From positions 1,054,001 through 1,118,000 of the forward strand of contig BLAL01000030.1 of NCBI GenBank assembly GCA_015698045.1: DNA of 64,000 bases, written 5' to 3'. The position numbers were made by a program, and so were the translations under genes. This document shows positions 36,261 through 48,995 of the stretch, piece by piece (position 1 is the stretch's first letter; each line of letters starts with the position of its first letter). The DNA is from Rhizophagus clarus. Taxonomy: Eukaryota > Glomeromycota > Glomeromycetes > Glomerales > Glomeraceae. The notes under the pieces were generated by a model. The model ran no database searches. It worked only from the letters and a program-made list of their open reading frames with translations, and was not told where the DNA came from.

Positions 36261-38159
36261 TTGTCTAATTATACGTATCTAAACTTATTCAAATGGTTCT
36301 TTATAAATATCTTTCAGATACATATTATACTTATCAGAAATGTTTATACTGTTTTAAATCTCCACTACAAAATTCATGTACTTATCTTAAAAGAGAGTGA
36401 TGTACAAAAGATAAAACTTCATAACAAAAACAATAAATATATCAATGCGTTTATAAATTAAATCAGTCCTTTTTAAAAGTGAATGAGTTTTTATTTAATG
36501 CTAATAATGAGTTTAGTTATGAAAATAATTTTAAAGAGTCATTTTCTTACACTTTTTGTAATATATATAATAGTAAAAATTAACATTTAAGAAATAAAGA
36601 TAAGGAATTTTAAGCAAAAAACGATAATGTATTAATTGTTTTAGATAATTTATTAAAAAAATTAAATGTTAATAACAACTTATTTTCTAAAAATAATAAT
36701 AGAGTTAATAGTAAAAATAATAATGAAAATGATAATAAAAATGATAACAAAAATAATGATGAAATTGATAATGTTAGTGATGATAATGATTATAATAATA
36801 GTAATAAGAATGAAGAAGATAATGATTATGATAAGGACAAGGATGAGAAAAATAATAATAATGAGATAAAAGTCCAGATAATTGTCAAAAGCAAAACAAA
36901 AGTATCTTTTACAGTCAATTACTATAATATTAAAGAAAAAATAATTTTGTTAGTTCAAAAAATTCATGAAAAAAAAATTAAATCAAAAGACTATATTATA
37001 TCATACAAAGCATAGTTCATTTAATATATTTGAAAATGAATTAAACTTTGGTAAATTTATTAGTAAATATAAAAAAATGATTTCATCTGATAAAAAAATA
37101 GTAATTATAGTAATTATAATAAATGTTAAGTCAAAGAAAAAAGTTTTGATAAGAAAATATAAAAAGGTAATATATTTTTTTATTTTGTAAATGAAATGAA
37201 TTACAAAATTTTAATATTTAAAATTTTTTTTAGAGTTCTAATGAAGGTGAAATGACTTCTACTAAAAAAAGAAATTGAATTACAATTTAAAAAGAAAAAG
37301 AAATCTTGATTTATTCGTAAAGAAGATTTAACAAAAGAAGAAAAATCACAAGCTAAAGTTATTTTTAAATTATGTGAAAAATATAAATATGATTTTTATA
37401 TGATACTTTGCTATGTTAAAAATGATAGATATTTGCAATTAAATCCAGTAAGATTGCAGCTATGAGCTTAAAATATTGTATGAAAAAGTATTTATTTACA
37501 AATTTATATAAAATTAAACTTATTAAATATTATTAATTTATTTAGTTAAATAAAGGTTCTACTTATGAAATTCCTCTATCCTATCTAACATTTAATATAA
37601 AGTCAGATGTATTTGCCAATAAAAACAATTTATTACAAATTTTTACTACCTTTGTAACTATTAATTCAATTGTAATTCAACTTTCATTATAGCTGTATTT
37701 AAATCAAGAATATTCAATATTATATTTTTCAAATATTTAAGCATCATCACCAGAAAATTTACCTTTAATTAAGGATGGGTTTGTAAATGATTTTCAAATT
37801 CTGCAATATTGCAGATTTTGAAGTTGAATTGCGATTAGTAACCTGCAATTTTGCAATTCTGGTTGACTGATAATAAATAATAATTTGATAATAAATAATA
37901 ATAAAAATATTTTTTAAACGTTTTATAAATACAAATTTAATTAAAAAAAAAATATTTTTTTTTATTTATTATTTATTAGAAACAATATTTTCTGAAATAG
38001 CATAACTGTATTAAATTAAATCATAAAATAATCTTGTTTTATTTATTTTATTTTCAAATTGCTTATGTAAATCTCATCACTACTATATTTTCATCGAGCA
38101 ATTCTCTAAAAAAAAAGCAGAACATACAGTACATTAGCAATTTTCTTAAAAAAAACAAC

Positions 38160-38885
38160 ATGACTTTTTTCTCCCAGTTCTCTCTTACCTCAATTTCAAA
38201 AATCCAGTCGTGTTTTTTATCTGGTAAGTTGACAATCCTAAAAAAAGAAAAAAAATAAATTAATTAGAAAAATGAGTCAACCACCTTTTCCAGTTCTTCC
38301 TTGCCTTATGTTCAAAGTTCAGAGAAAATAATACCTACAAAAATTAAAGAAAAAGAAATATTAGTACTTTACTTAAAGTTAATTTTGAACTTTTACTTAA
38401 AGAAACTAACTTACAATTAAAAATTATTGAAACGGTCATGTTTTTCATCCAGTAAAGAAAAAATTAATTAGTTAAAAAAAAACAAGAAAACTCTTTCCAC
38501 AGTCCTCCTTTATCTCAATTTAAAAGTCCAGTTGCATTTTTTATCTAATAACTGAAGTCGACAACCCTATAAAAAGAAAAAATAAATTAAATATATTTAA
38601 AAAAATGTGTGCCTCTTTCCTCGCTTTCCCCTTATCTTAATTTTTCAAAAATCTGGTCTTATTTTTAACTGGAAGTCCTATAAAAAAGAAAAAAATAAAT
38701 TGATTAAATTCATTAAAAAAATAAATCAAACACTTTCCAGCTCCTTCTTACCTTATATTTAAAGTTCGAAGAAAATAATACTTACAAAAATAAAAGAAAA
38801 AAAAATGATAGTACATTTCTCAAAATTGATTTTGAACCTCTACCCAAAAAAACAACCTACAGTCAAACCATTGAAACAGTTGTGT
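38160..38885 (-). repeat. Exon/intron-like satellite D, left part
   Basis: About six minus-strand units with the core ACTGGATTTTTGAAATTGAG followed by GTAAG and preceded by TTTTTTAG. It is a divergent relative of arrays A, B and C. It continues at 41,096-41,240 beyond element G, so G inserted into it. Confidence 0.55.
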
Positions 38886-38893
38886 TCATCCAG

Positions 38894-41087
38894 TAAAGCT
38901 CTGCATGAGCTGAGCCAGCTTGCAAGCTGGCTCAAGCTTTTCAAGCTGAGCCAAGCCAAGCCATGATTAAATTGGCTTGGTGGCTCACAAGCCAGCTTGA
39001 AAAAGCTTGAGTCAGATATTAGGCTTGGCTTGATAAACTCAAGCTGGCAGTGGGCTTGACTTGAAAAGCTCAAGCCGGCTCATAAGCCAGATCAAGCTTG
39101 GCAATTTTTTATAAAAAACGCCGGTACTAATAGTTCTAGCGTTTTTTTTGCAAATTTATATATAAAAAATGCCGGAACTATTTGTTCTGGCACTTTTTGC
39201 AATTTTATGAATAAAAAACGCCGGTACCAATAGTTCCAGCATTTTTTTTTATGATTTTATAATACAAACCGCCATTAACGCTATAAGAATTATTCGGTAT
39301 AAAGGTAGGGTCATGTGACTTGCCAATCTAATCAGATAATCCGAATATCTGATCTTTTTTTTAATAATTTATCAGTTTATTTTTGTGGTATTACCAGATG
39401 AAAAGCACAACCGGACTTTTGGAATTAAGGTAAGGAAGGGGTTGGGGAAGGTGTTTCAGTGTTTTTTTTAACTAATTAAGTATTAACTTTTTTTTTACTT
39501 TTTGTAGTGTTGCTGGACAAAAAGCATGACCGGACTTTTGGAATTAAGGTAAGGGAGGGTGGGGAAGTGTTTTTCGGTGTTTTTTTTAACTAATTAATTA
39601 TTTATTTTTTTTTTATTTTTTTGTAGTGTTGCCAGACGAAAGGCACGACTGGACTTTTGGAATTAAAGTAAGGGAGAGGTTGGGGGAGATGTTTAGTTGT
39701 TTTTTTTAATTAATTAATTAATTATTTTTTATTTTTATTTTTTGTAGTATTACCAGACGAAAGGCACGACCAGACTTTTGAAATTAAGGTAAGGAAGGAG
39801 GGGTTGAGGGAGGTGTTTCGTTGTTTTTTTTTTAATTAATTAAGTATTAACTTTTTTTTATTTTTTTGTAGTATTGCCGGACAAAAGGCATGACCGGACT
39901 TTTGGAATTAAGGTGAGGGAGGGTGGGAGAAGTATTTTTTGGTAATTTTTTTTAACTAATTAATTAATTATTTTTTTTTTATTTTTTTGTAGTATTGCCA
40001 AATAATAAGCATGACCGGACTTTTGGAATTAAGGTAAGGGAGGCTTGGGGGAGGTGTTTCGTTATTTTTTTTTAATTAATTAAGTATTAACTTTTTTTTT
40101 ACTTTTTGTAGTGTTGCCAGATGAAAAGCATAACCGGACTTTTGGAATTAAGGTAAGGGAGGGTGGGGGAAGTGTTTTTCAGTAATTTTTTTTAACTAAT
40201 TAATTAATTATTTTTTTTTTTTATTTTTTGTAGTGTTGCCAGACGAAAAGCACGACTGGACTTTTGGAATTAAGGTAAGGGAGGGTGGGTGAGGTGTCTT
40301 TCGTTGTTCTTTTTTTTAACTAATTAATTATTTTTTTTTTTACTTTTTGTAGTGTTGCCAGACGAAAAGCACGACCAGACTTTTGGAATTAAGGTAAGAG
40401 AAAGTGGGTGAGATGTCTTTCGTTATTCTTTTTTTAACTAATTAATTATTTTTTTTATTTTTTGTAGTGTTGCCAGGTGAAAAACACAACCAGCTTTTGA
40501 AATTAAGGTATTAAAAACCAAAAAAGAATAATAAAAATAAATAAATTTGGTATAAAATATCGAAAAAAAGTGAAAAAATAAATAAAATAAAATAAATTTT
40601 GGTAAATACTGAGTAATTTAATTTACCAAAATTAGTATTTTTTAAAAATAAATCCACGTATATTTATTATAAACTCTACGCAAACATAATATGTGAGTTA
40701 CTCCCAAATTGACTGATCTACGCAAACTCAATTTGTAGGTTTAAAAAGTAATTTCATATAAACTCTATGCAAACCCATATGTGAGTTATATTAGTATTAT
40801 TCAGGGTCCTGCTAGGACCATTAGTTCTGGTATTTTTTTTTTGTAACTTTACATATAAAACCGTATAGTTTCAGCTTTTTTTTTTGATAATAAAGCTTGA
40901 GCCAGCTTGAGCCAGCTTAAGCTCAACTTGGCTTGAGCCAGAATTTTTCATGGCTCAGCTTGACTTGAATGAGTTGAGCCAAGATTTTTTGTGGCTTGAC
41001 TTATTTTGGCTCAAGCCAGAATTTTTTTTTTCAAGTCAAGCCAAGCCAGACTGTAGCTTGACTTGAACCGGCTCATGCGAAGCTTTA
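38894..41087. mobile_element. hAT-like non-autonomous element G, 2194 bp
   Basis: TIR TAAAGCTCTGCATGAGC versus inverse right end TAAAGCTTCGCATGAGC. Perfect 8-bp duplication TCATCCAG at 38,886-38,893 and 41,088-41,095. Subterminal zones are full of AAGCTTGAGCC and GGCTCAAGC in both orientations. It encloses a CGCC...GTTCTAGCG-type repeat (39,100-39,290) and satellite C. Confidence 0.85.
39300..40808 (+). repeat. Exon/intron-like satellite C, ten units of about 119 bp
   Basis: GGAATTAAGG recurs at 39,421, 39,540, 39,659, 39,780, 39,904, 40,025, 40,144, 40,266, 40,385 and 40,499. Each unit is a 41-nt block (TGTTGCCAGACGAAAAGCAC then GACYGGACTTTTGGAATTAAG) preceded by TTTTTTGTAG and followed by GTAAGGGAGGG. 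The 78-nt remainder has TTTAACTAATTAATTA, a branch-like sequence, then a T tract. The right end ATTAGTATTATTCAGGGTCC is the same terminus as elements A and B. The left end is truncated or replaced near 39,290. Forty-one is not a multiple of three, so joined blocks do not stay open. Confidence 0.8.
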
Positions 41088-41879
41088 TCATCCAGTAACT
41101 CTAAAGAAGAGAAGAGAAAAATAATTAGTTAAAAAAAACAACCACCCTCTTTTTCCCAGTCCTTTCTTTACCTTAATTCAATAATCCAGTCTTGTTTTTT
41201 GTCTAGTAACCCTATAATAAATCAATAATAAAAAAAAATAATTTAGTTGTCCAGAAATCTCTAAATATAAAAAAAAAAGATTATTAGATGATTTGTACTA
41301 TGCTATCTAATAATCTAATTTTTGTCTGCAAATATTCTGCAATTCTGCAATTTTTCCACAATACTGCAAAGAGCCACTAGTACCGCAATTCAATTGCAGA
41401 AAAATTGCAGAATTGTGAAATATTTGTAAAATTGCGGACAATAGCGGATTGTGAAATTGCAAATATTTAGACTTCAAAATCTGCAATATTCCACAATATC
41501 GCAAATTGCAATTATTTCGCAATTGCTTATTTGCAGTACCATCCTTATCTTTAATTAGTGAATTTTTTTGTAATTTAAATCAAAGGTATAATTATGAGCC
41601 AATGTTTATTCTAAATTTTAAAACTTATTTCTTGATAAAGAAATTACAGTCAATATTATAAAAGACCTATCAGATAAGTAGTTAACAAAGCTAGAAGTAA
41701 TTAAAATAGGATGGCAAAAGTATATCAACAGGCAGCACAATAATTTTAATTATTACTTTATAATAAATTGATTGATCTTTATTTTTTTCAATAAAATTAA
41801 TTTTAAACACAATTTATGATTTTATTTTTTTTATTTTTTTAATAAAAATTAATTTTAAGTATAAATTGATGATTCAAAA

Positions 41880-43000
41880 TATAATTGTGCCATTTAGAAG
41901 ATTATTTGATTATATATAACTAACAATACATATATAAGTTCATTATAAGATTCTATAAAATCACAATTATACTTAATTCATAATTTGATAGTTGAAAATG
42001 ATTTTTTAATAGGATTATAATTAGAAGAATAAGAAGAAAGAAAAATAATATAATATTTTAGTTCTTTTAATAATACTAACAACTTATCATTATAATGGAT
42101 TCTAGCATTATTTATTACAATAATACTATTATATCTTGGATAAGGGTTTATTATTAGCATTTAAAATAATATATAATAAATTTTATAATTTATAGTATAA
42201 AAAATAAATCAATACAGTTAAAAAATAAAAAACTATTAATTTTAATTATGTAATTATTACTTACTACTTTATTAAGAATAAAATCACCAAATTTTTTTTT
42301 CTTATAAGAACTTTCAAATATATTAACTATAACAAATTCTTCTAGTATAAGTACAAGTAAAATAATATACTATTTACCTCATATAAAGTCTACTTTTTTC
42401 TAAGCGTATGTATTTTTAGGTAAATATCTATACAATTATGGTAGACTTTTCTCATTTTTGATACTTTTATCTATAAAAATAAGTTGATTTCTAATATTCA
42501 CCAATTGTACCTAAATAATGTATTTGTATAATTTTATTTTTTTCTAAAGCTGCTTTTTGTAATTACATTAGAAAAGAAAAAAAACTTAAACTTATATCTA
42601 ATATTGTGATATTCAAATAAATAAAATGACTTACTTTTTTATATGTATTTTCAAATAACAAAGTGATTACCAAAGTATTATAATAAATATATTTTTTTCA
42701 GTTAAATTTCCCATTTCATAAACTAGTTTATCTAAATACCAATTTATTTTTTTTTTTTATCATAAGATTTTTAAGTATTACCAAATCTTCTCTGCTAAAC
42801 AATTTTCTTTGTCTAAAGATATCTTTAAATAGGATTTATAATATATATCTAACAATTATATCTTTTTTTTATTTTATTTATAATGCCTTTATTCATATGC
42901 AAAGTATTAGCAATATCTGTAATTGGCAAATTATCAGAGTAAAGATAAATTATATGCCAGTTTAAATCTTCACTATATTTTCAAAGTATAATTAGGTTTA
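41880..43000 (-). pseudogene. Tc1/mariner transposase relic
   Basis: The minus-strand frame at 42,160-41,978 reads NPYPRYNSIIVINNARIHYN then ELKYYIIFLSSYSSNYNPIK, the usual Tc1/mariner segment around the second Asp (here Asn, in INNARIH) and the YSPDYNPIE motif. Further upstream (to about 43,000) weak helix-turn-helix-like pieces appear in other frames. Multiple stops; no TIRs were identified. As plain DNA-transposon debris it has no present function. Confidence 0.65.
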
Positions 43001-44283
43001 ATTATAGAAAATAAAGTATTTTTATTATGACCTTTATTTTTAGAATTAATGAAATCATTTTGAAATCATTGGAATCTTAAGAATCATTTAGGAATCATTT
43101 TATATGTATAAGAAAAAGTAACAATATGAATAGTAAAAAAAATCAGGAATGATGTAATGGTAGTTTAGGATTATACAGATTAAAAAATTAACTATTTTGA
43201 TATAGTCACATAATCTTTTTTATTGAAATTTCAAAGATCAATATTTTTATTTAAACTAAAAATTAATTGTCAATCACACTATTTTGAAAATGACAATAAT
43301 CTAACTTTTAGAATTTTTATTTAAGAACAGATTTCTCAAAGTTTTAAAAAATAATAATTTAAATATAAGGTAAATTATTATAACTAAGTTATTATAAATA
43401 ATGCAAAAATTCTGTTTATATAATTAAAAAAATCATTAGAATTTACAATTTGTTAGCAAAATAATAGATTCATTATATTTTATAATATTTGTTAAATAAA
43501 TATATTTTATCAAACAAAATAAATAAAAATTAAAGTTTATTATAAAATTTATTATAAATAATATTAGACTATAATTAGAAAATAGAAATATTAAAGTAAA
43601 GGTAATAGTAAAATTATTAGTAATTATGAAAATAATTTTTATTATTGATTAATTCATCAACATATTTTATAGCCTTATTGATAATAGAATTTCATATATA
43701 ATTGCATTTAATTTTCAATTTAATCTTACTTATATTTGATGTGTTATAATATTAATAAAGTATGATTACATATTATTTGTTATGGGGATGATATTGTTAA
43801 GTCAGATCCGTTCATTTGCTTTTATAATTTATAATTCTGGCCAAAATTAAGACAATCATACCACTATATAATTACCAATTAAGGGTGTAACCAACTTGGT
43901 GATTATATGGAGGTCTGACTGTATTTTAATTAAAAAATAAAATTTTTTAAACTGAGCGATCAGAAACTTAATTATATTAATAAGAAAAGACTTCTTTATT
44001 ATTATTATATATATAAAAATTGATAAGGAGTTAATGATTGCTTTTCTTTATTAACTTGTGTTTAATAAACCAACCATTTTTGTACGTAACTATTATTGGA
44101 TAGCATAACAACCCACTATTATACAACCTGCAAATCAAAATGTACGCGTCCTGCATATAAACATTTATCACAAATCAGGATGTAAACCTCAAATTTCAAT
44201 TTTTTAAACTGGAATATGAAATTTAGCAGTATTAAAGTTAAATAATCAAACCGTAGATTAATAAGTAAACTTGAACAGCAAGA
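43001..44283. other. Intergenic, AT-rich
   Basis: No gene seen. A small palindromic CACTATTTTGAAAATG stretch near 43,290 resembles the repeat at 662-838. The last 150 bp before 44,284 is GC-richer and probably contains the promoter of the next gene. Confidence 0.4.
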
Positions 44284-46546
44284 ATGAATTCTACAAGAGA
44301 CAAACATTTACCAAGGTTTTTGAATAGTATGATATTATACCGCGGGTTTATCCCTTTTTATTCGAATTATATAAGTTTACGTTTTTATTTTATAGACTTA
44401 TACCACCGTCTGCTTTACGACGTTCAACAACCTTTTCAACTAAAGAGAATATGCACAAATCAACTCAAGTAACAGCAAGAAGGGCTACACAACTTCCTGG
44501 AAATAATAATGTTTTGAAACGACCTACGTCTGTATCAATTAAAACACCCAGCATTCACGCTTCTGCAGCGGCAAATCAACCAACAGAAAGGTAAAGAATA
44601 GAATGTTTATTTATTAATCTCTTCAATATCGAAATAATATCCCTGTTTAACAGGCATGAAACTCTTACTAATACGAGAAAAGGCACTTCTAGTAACGCGA
44701 AAAACAAGGTAATTCGATTATCTGCCTAGCAAAATCTGTAATTTTGGACAAATATACATATATTTTTTTTTTGTTTATAGCCTTCGCTTGTCAAACCTGT
44801 GCCGTTGTTCTCATTAAACGTTTCAAAGAATAAAATCCATCGGCCACCCCAGAGTAATAAAAATTTGAGTCGTTCAATTTCTTTGACAAAAAACGATATT
44901 TGGTCAAAAACTGCGGGGACAAGGAATAAGACAACTGGCAGTTCACGAGAAAATAAAAACAACGAACCTATTAGACTTTTATCGCGAAAATCTAATGCTT
45001 CAACAAACACAAAACTACCAACACGGCTTACGCGTGTTAACCCAAATTTGAATCGTCCTCTACGTCCCATGGCTACGCCAGCTCAGAAGACACAAAAGCC
45101 CGTAGCTTGTGGAGTATCTAAAATTGACACAATTTCATCTACGAGAAGGAGGCAAACTGTTGCCCTCAAAGATATACAAGCTCAATTCAAACCAAATCCT
45201 GTTTCTCTTCAAGAAATTTTGTCTAGTAAAACATCACGTGATTTAACTATGAAAAGAAAGTCCTTGGCATCTAGCAAACTCGGTTCAACCAACTCCGGGA
45301 AACCCTCAGTCGGCTCATCTCGATCCAGAATGACTTATTCATATCGTGTTGAGGTAACTAAGTAATGTCATTTAAAATTTACTTCTTAAATATTTTACTA
45401 ATGAGGAAGTTATCATTCAGAAACCTCGAGAATCAAGAGCATCAATTTTTTCCGGCGCATTACGCGTTCCCAAAAATGGACGAGATTCTCGGAACACTTT
45501 GATAGGGAATACTGTGGTATACTTGTTTTTTGATAAATTTTTTTTTAAAAAAAACCCATTTAAAATTATACAACTAACTCTTATTAAATCATTGAAGTCT
45601 AGTCATTCATTACCAACAATTCGTGAATTGCCTGTTCATCCTAGTCAAAAGAAGTCTGTTAACAAAAAGTCTGCTAATCAATCATTGACTGCACGTGGTG
45701 CGTCTCGCTTTACGATGCAACCTGCACAGAACCTTTCATCATTATCAGCACTTCGACGCACGACTACATCCATCATCGGTGAGAAACAATTAAGTGCTAC
45801 AAGTAAGTAACTAACGTCGTAATTATTAATTCAACAAAGATCTAATTACTTACAATATTGATTCAAACCAAGGCGCAAGTACGCAACGTAATCAACCTGT
45901 GCAAAATTCAGCAGTACATGAGGTTCCTTCCATACGACAAATGTCTAAAATCCAACAAATGGAAAATTCTGTTAGAACGGCTGAATCGTTGATAGACCCA
46001 CTAAGAAAAATGAGTATACGTCGATTTTCAAGAAAACCATTGTTGATAAATGAAAGTACGTCTTCTCGACCAACGAATATGCAAGAAACGAATATGCAAG
46101 CATTACAGCGTCGTGTTTCCTTTGCGCCCACTAATAATACTTCATCAAAAGTGATTAAAGAAAAAGAAATTATTCCTAAGATTAAGGAAAATGACAGTCA
46201 ACAGCAGAACACAAACATTTCAGTAACGAGATATTTGTCTCAAATTAAACATCAAGTTCCAATTCACCTTTTGAATAGTGATCAAACACCTATCTTAAAA
46301 TCCGCAGTGAAAGCGCGTACTGGAATTGGATCTCCCAAAAATGAGAATTTATTTGCCTTAGCTACATCTATTCCTTTGCCATCAAGCCCAACTGATGATA
46401 ATGAAAAAAGTGATATAACGAAGGAATCGTCCAATAATAACAACTTCTCAAGTGATGTTGAGAAAGCTCGTCTATACGAAGAATTAGAAGAACTCGAAAA
46501 GCAACTGGAACAAGAAATTTTTGAGGACGTATCTGAAATCTTATAA
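44284..46546 (+). CDS. Basic, Ser/Thr-rich disordered protein with KEN box, 609 aa, seven exons
   Basis: Exons 44,284-44,315, 44,396-44,590, 44,654-44,708, 44,781-45,353, 45,421-45,516, 45,598-45,802 and 45,873-46,546 keep one frame through six GT-AG introns of 63-81 nt. Residues 27-29 are KEN in TFSTKENMHKS, a classical APC/C degron. Most of the chain is basic and low in hydrophobics, with SRKSNASTNTK, STRRRQTVALKDIQ and RDLTMKRKSLASSKLG. The last 28 residues are acidic and helical (ARLYEELEELEKQLEQEIFE). This suggests a cell-cycle regulated nuclear or spindle protein. Basic body plus acidic tail recalls securin, but no separase-binding motif was recognised, so no name is given. Exon 1 (10 codons) uses a weak donor GTTTTTG. 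An alternative start is ATG 44,451. Confidence 0.75.
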
Positions 46547-47654
46547 TTTACGAGTAAAAATTTATATTTTTGATCGTTAGCAATTTAGTATGATCATCAT
46601 CATATCTATCATAGTGGTTCTTTGCTTTTATTATAAATGGGATGATTAATATATATATGTGTACATATAACAATATATATATTTATTTACTTTATATTAT
46701 CCCTAACAAATGTTGAAGTTCTTATTTAATCAAATTATTGACAAGTAAAACTTTAATTGGACTTTGCATGATACCAATCATATATTTCTTCTATAACTTT
46801 ATACCATAATTCAAAAAGAACTGAAAAATTATATGGTTATTTTTTACCAAATTAATGTGATATATTTTAGCATATTATTTATAAATAAAAGTCAAAAGAA
46901 TAACAAGTTTTTCTAATTTAAAATACAGACTTTCTTAATTATAAATACTTTTAAAAAATAACAGAATATTATTATTTAACAAAAATTATAGATTATATTA
47001 ATTAATATTACATTAAATTAATTGTTTATTTAATATAGATTTATTTTAAAATTTGGGAGAAAAAAAATTAAATTGAAATAAAACCTATAAGTAATTTAAT
47101 TTATTACTTTAATTCTTTCTCTTATTAGTTATTTGTACTATTCTTTATTTTATTTTACAAGTTTAATATAGTGTAGTTTAAATTAATATTTAGTTTTAAT
47201 AATCCATTTTTATTTTTATAATTAATGATGATATAAATAATTAATTAAAAACTTTAAAAAATAAGCTTTTTAAATGAAAAATTTTTAAGAAAAATTTTAA
47301 AACTTATTGATTAAAAATCCAATACAGTTAAAGATTAATATTTCATAAAAAAGAAGAATTTAAAATAATAATTTTAAATAAAAAAAAATTTTTTTTTAAA
47401 GAGTGAAAAAAAGTTTTTTTTAAAAAATAAAATAAAAGATTATTAAATTAAATATTATAAATTATAATTACTTTTAAATAGTAATATTATCAATTCATTA
47501 AATACTAATTAGCTATTAATCTAATATAACTAATTATTAATTAATTGCTAATAATTATTAAATTATTATAAATCTACTATCAATTAATTATTAATTAATT
47601 ATATGATTAATTAGAAAATTAATGCCTAATTGATTAGATAATATATTAAAACAA
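46547..47654. other. AT-rich intergenic
   Basis: A/T-rich with no supported gene; the first 100 bp is probably the 3' UTR of the KEN-box gene. Confidence 0.45.
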
Positions 47655-48571
47655 GAGTAAATTTATTTAACGCACCCTGTGTTGTAACACACCCCCTATC
47701 ACATGATAAATTTTATTGGTTGTGGTTTAATTTAGATTATCGTTAAGAATTAAAATAATTGGCTAAAATTTATTATACAAAAAAAATAACAAAATTTATA
47801 TATTAAACTGACTTTATTCCTTTAAACCCTGTTTATCAAAGGTAATATTTTTTACAATTATTTATCTTTAACATAACTAGTAATGATAATAATGATACAA
47901 AAAAGAGAAGCCTAACAATTATGATAATAAGAGAGAGAAATAATGGAAATAATATTAGAAACAAATAATTGGAGATAACGAAGATGATAGAAGACAAAAG
48001 ATATAGTAAAAAAAAAGAAAGATAGTGAAAAAAAGAGGAAAAGAATGCGAAAATAAAAGGAACAGGATCGAAAACAAAAGGAAATAGGGACAAAATGAAA
48101 GGGAATAGAAATGAAAATAAAAAGATAATGGGAGGGGCAAAAAAAAGAAAAGATGACAAGAAGGAGACAAAAAAATAAAAGGATGACAAAAGGAAGATGA
48201 ATAAAATGAAAGAATGATGAAAAACAAAGAGATAATAAGAAAGGAATGAAAAGATGATGAGGAGAAATGAAAAGATGACAAGAATAAAACGATGATAAAA
48301 ACAAAACAATGATAAGAACGAAATGATAATTGATGATGAAGACGAAACGATGATTGATGAGGATGAAATAACGATGAGGACAAAATGGTAATAAGGATAA
48401 AATGATCATGAGAATGAAAGGAAAAAGGAGCGATAATGAAAAAGAAGAAAGTGAATGAAAACGAAAAAAAAGGGGAATAAATTAACGAAAGATAAACCAT
48501 AAAAAGAAGAAAAAATAGTTAGTAAAAATGAAATATAAAAATGAAATTGAAAAAAAAGATAAGAAAAATGT

Positions 48572-48596
48572 CATACCTTGTTCGCAAAACTAAGAC
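48572..48596 (-). other. Micro-exon-like module
   Basis: Minus strand: AGGTCTTAG, TTTTGCGAACAAG, GTATGACA. Same order and block length as the modules at 2321, 26,220 and 26,418. Confidence 0.4.
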
Positions 48597-48995
48597 CTAA
48601 AAAAAAGGAGGCGAAATGATGATGATGAAATGAAATCAATGATGAGGATGAAATGATAATTAATGATAAAGACGAAATGATGAGAACAGATATATGAAAT
48701 AATAATCGATGATAAGGACAGACAAAACGATAATTGATGATAAGGACGAAATGATAATTGATGATGAAGACGAAATGATGATTGATAAGGATGAAATAAC
48801 GATGAGGACAAAATGGTGATAAGGATAAAATGATCATGAGAATGAAAGGAAAAAGGAGCGATAATGAAAAAGAAGAAAGTGAATGAAAACGAAAAGAAAA
48901 GGGGAATAAATTAACGAAAGATAAACCATAAAAAGAAGAAAAAATAGTTAATAAAAATGAAATATGAAAACGAAATTGAAAAAAGACAAGAAAAA

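Larger units (their letters stand above)
37770..41547. mobile_element. hAT-like non-autonomous element F (outer layer of nest)
   Basis: TIR TAAGGATGG at 37,770 and its inverse CCATCCTTA ending 41,547, flanked by CCTTTAAT and TCTTTAAT (7 of 8). The subterminal arms hold inverted repeats of TGCAATATTGCAGATTTTGA. The same ends occur at 51,888-52,603. It interrupts the SAM-tailed pseudogene and contains satellite D, element G and satellite C. Confidence 0.75.
36290..41760 (+). pseudogene. Pseudogene of a SAM-tailed fungal family, split by nested elements
   Basis: Fragments on plus follow a multi-domain family I associate with Glomeromycotina: KCLYCFKSPL and VQKIKLHNKNNKYINAFIN (36,340-36,460), SFSYTFCNIYNSKN (36,540), an Asp/Asn linker (36,710-36,860), VSFTVNYYNIKEKIILLVQK then IHEKKIKSKDYIISYKA (36,910-37,015), LNFGKFISKYKKMISS (37,040), KEEKSQAKVIFKLCEKYKYD (37,335), YLQLNPVRLQL (37,430) and YEIPLSYLTFNIKS (37,565). 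The right piece after the insertion ends DLSDK...LTKLEVIKIGWQKYINRQH (41,660-41,745), like the last helix of a SAM domain. Several stops and frame changes show it is dead. A 3778-bp element sits in the linker at PLI. Confidence 0.6.

Noticed and set aside
38840-39073. 77-codon frame with SLASWLSS-like pattern
   Set aside because: Lies in the AAGCTTGAGCC subterminal repeats of element G.
39380-40510. CRISPR array
   Set aside because: The repeats are regular but both block and spacer are repeated, so there are no unique spacers; the organism is a fungus.
44284-46546. Naming the KEN-box protein as securin
   Set aside because: Only the KEN motif and overall charge layout agree; no separase-binding segment was recognised.
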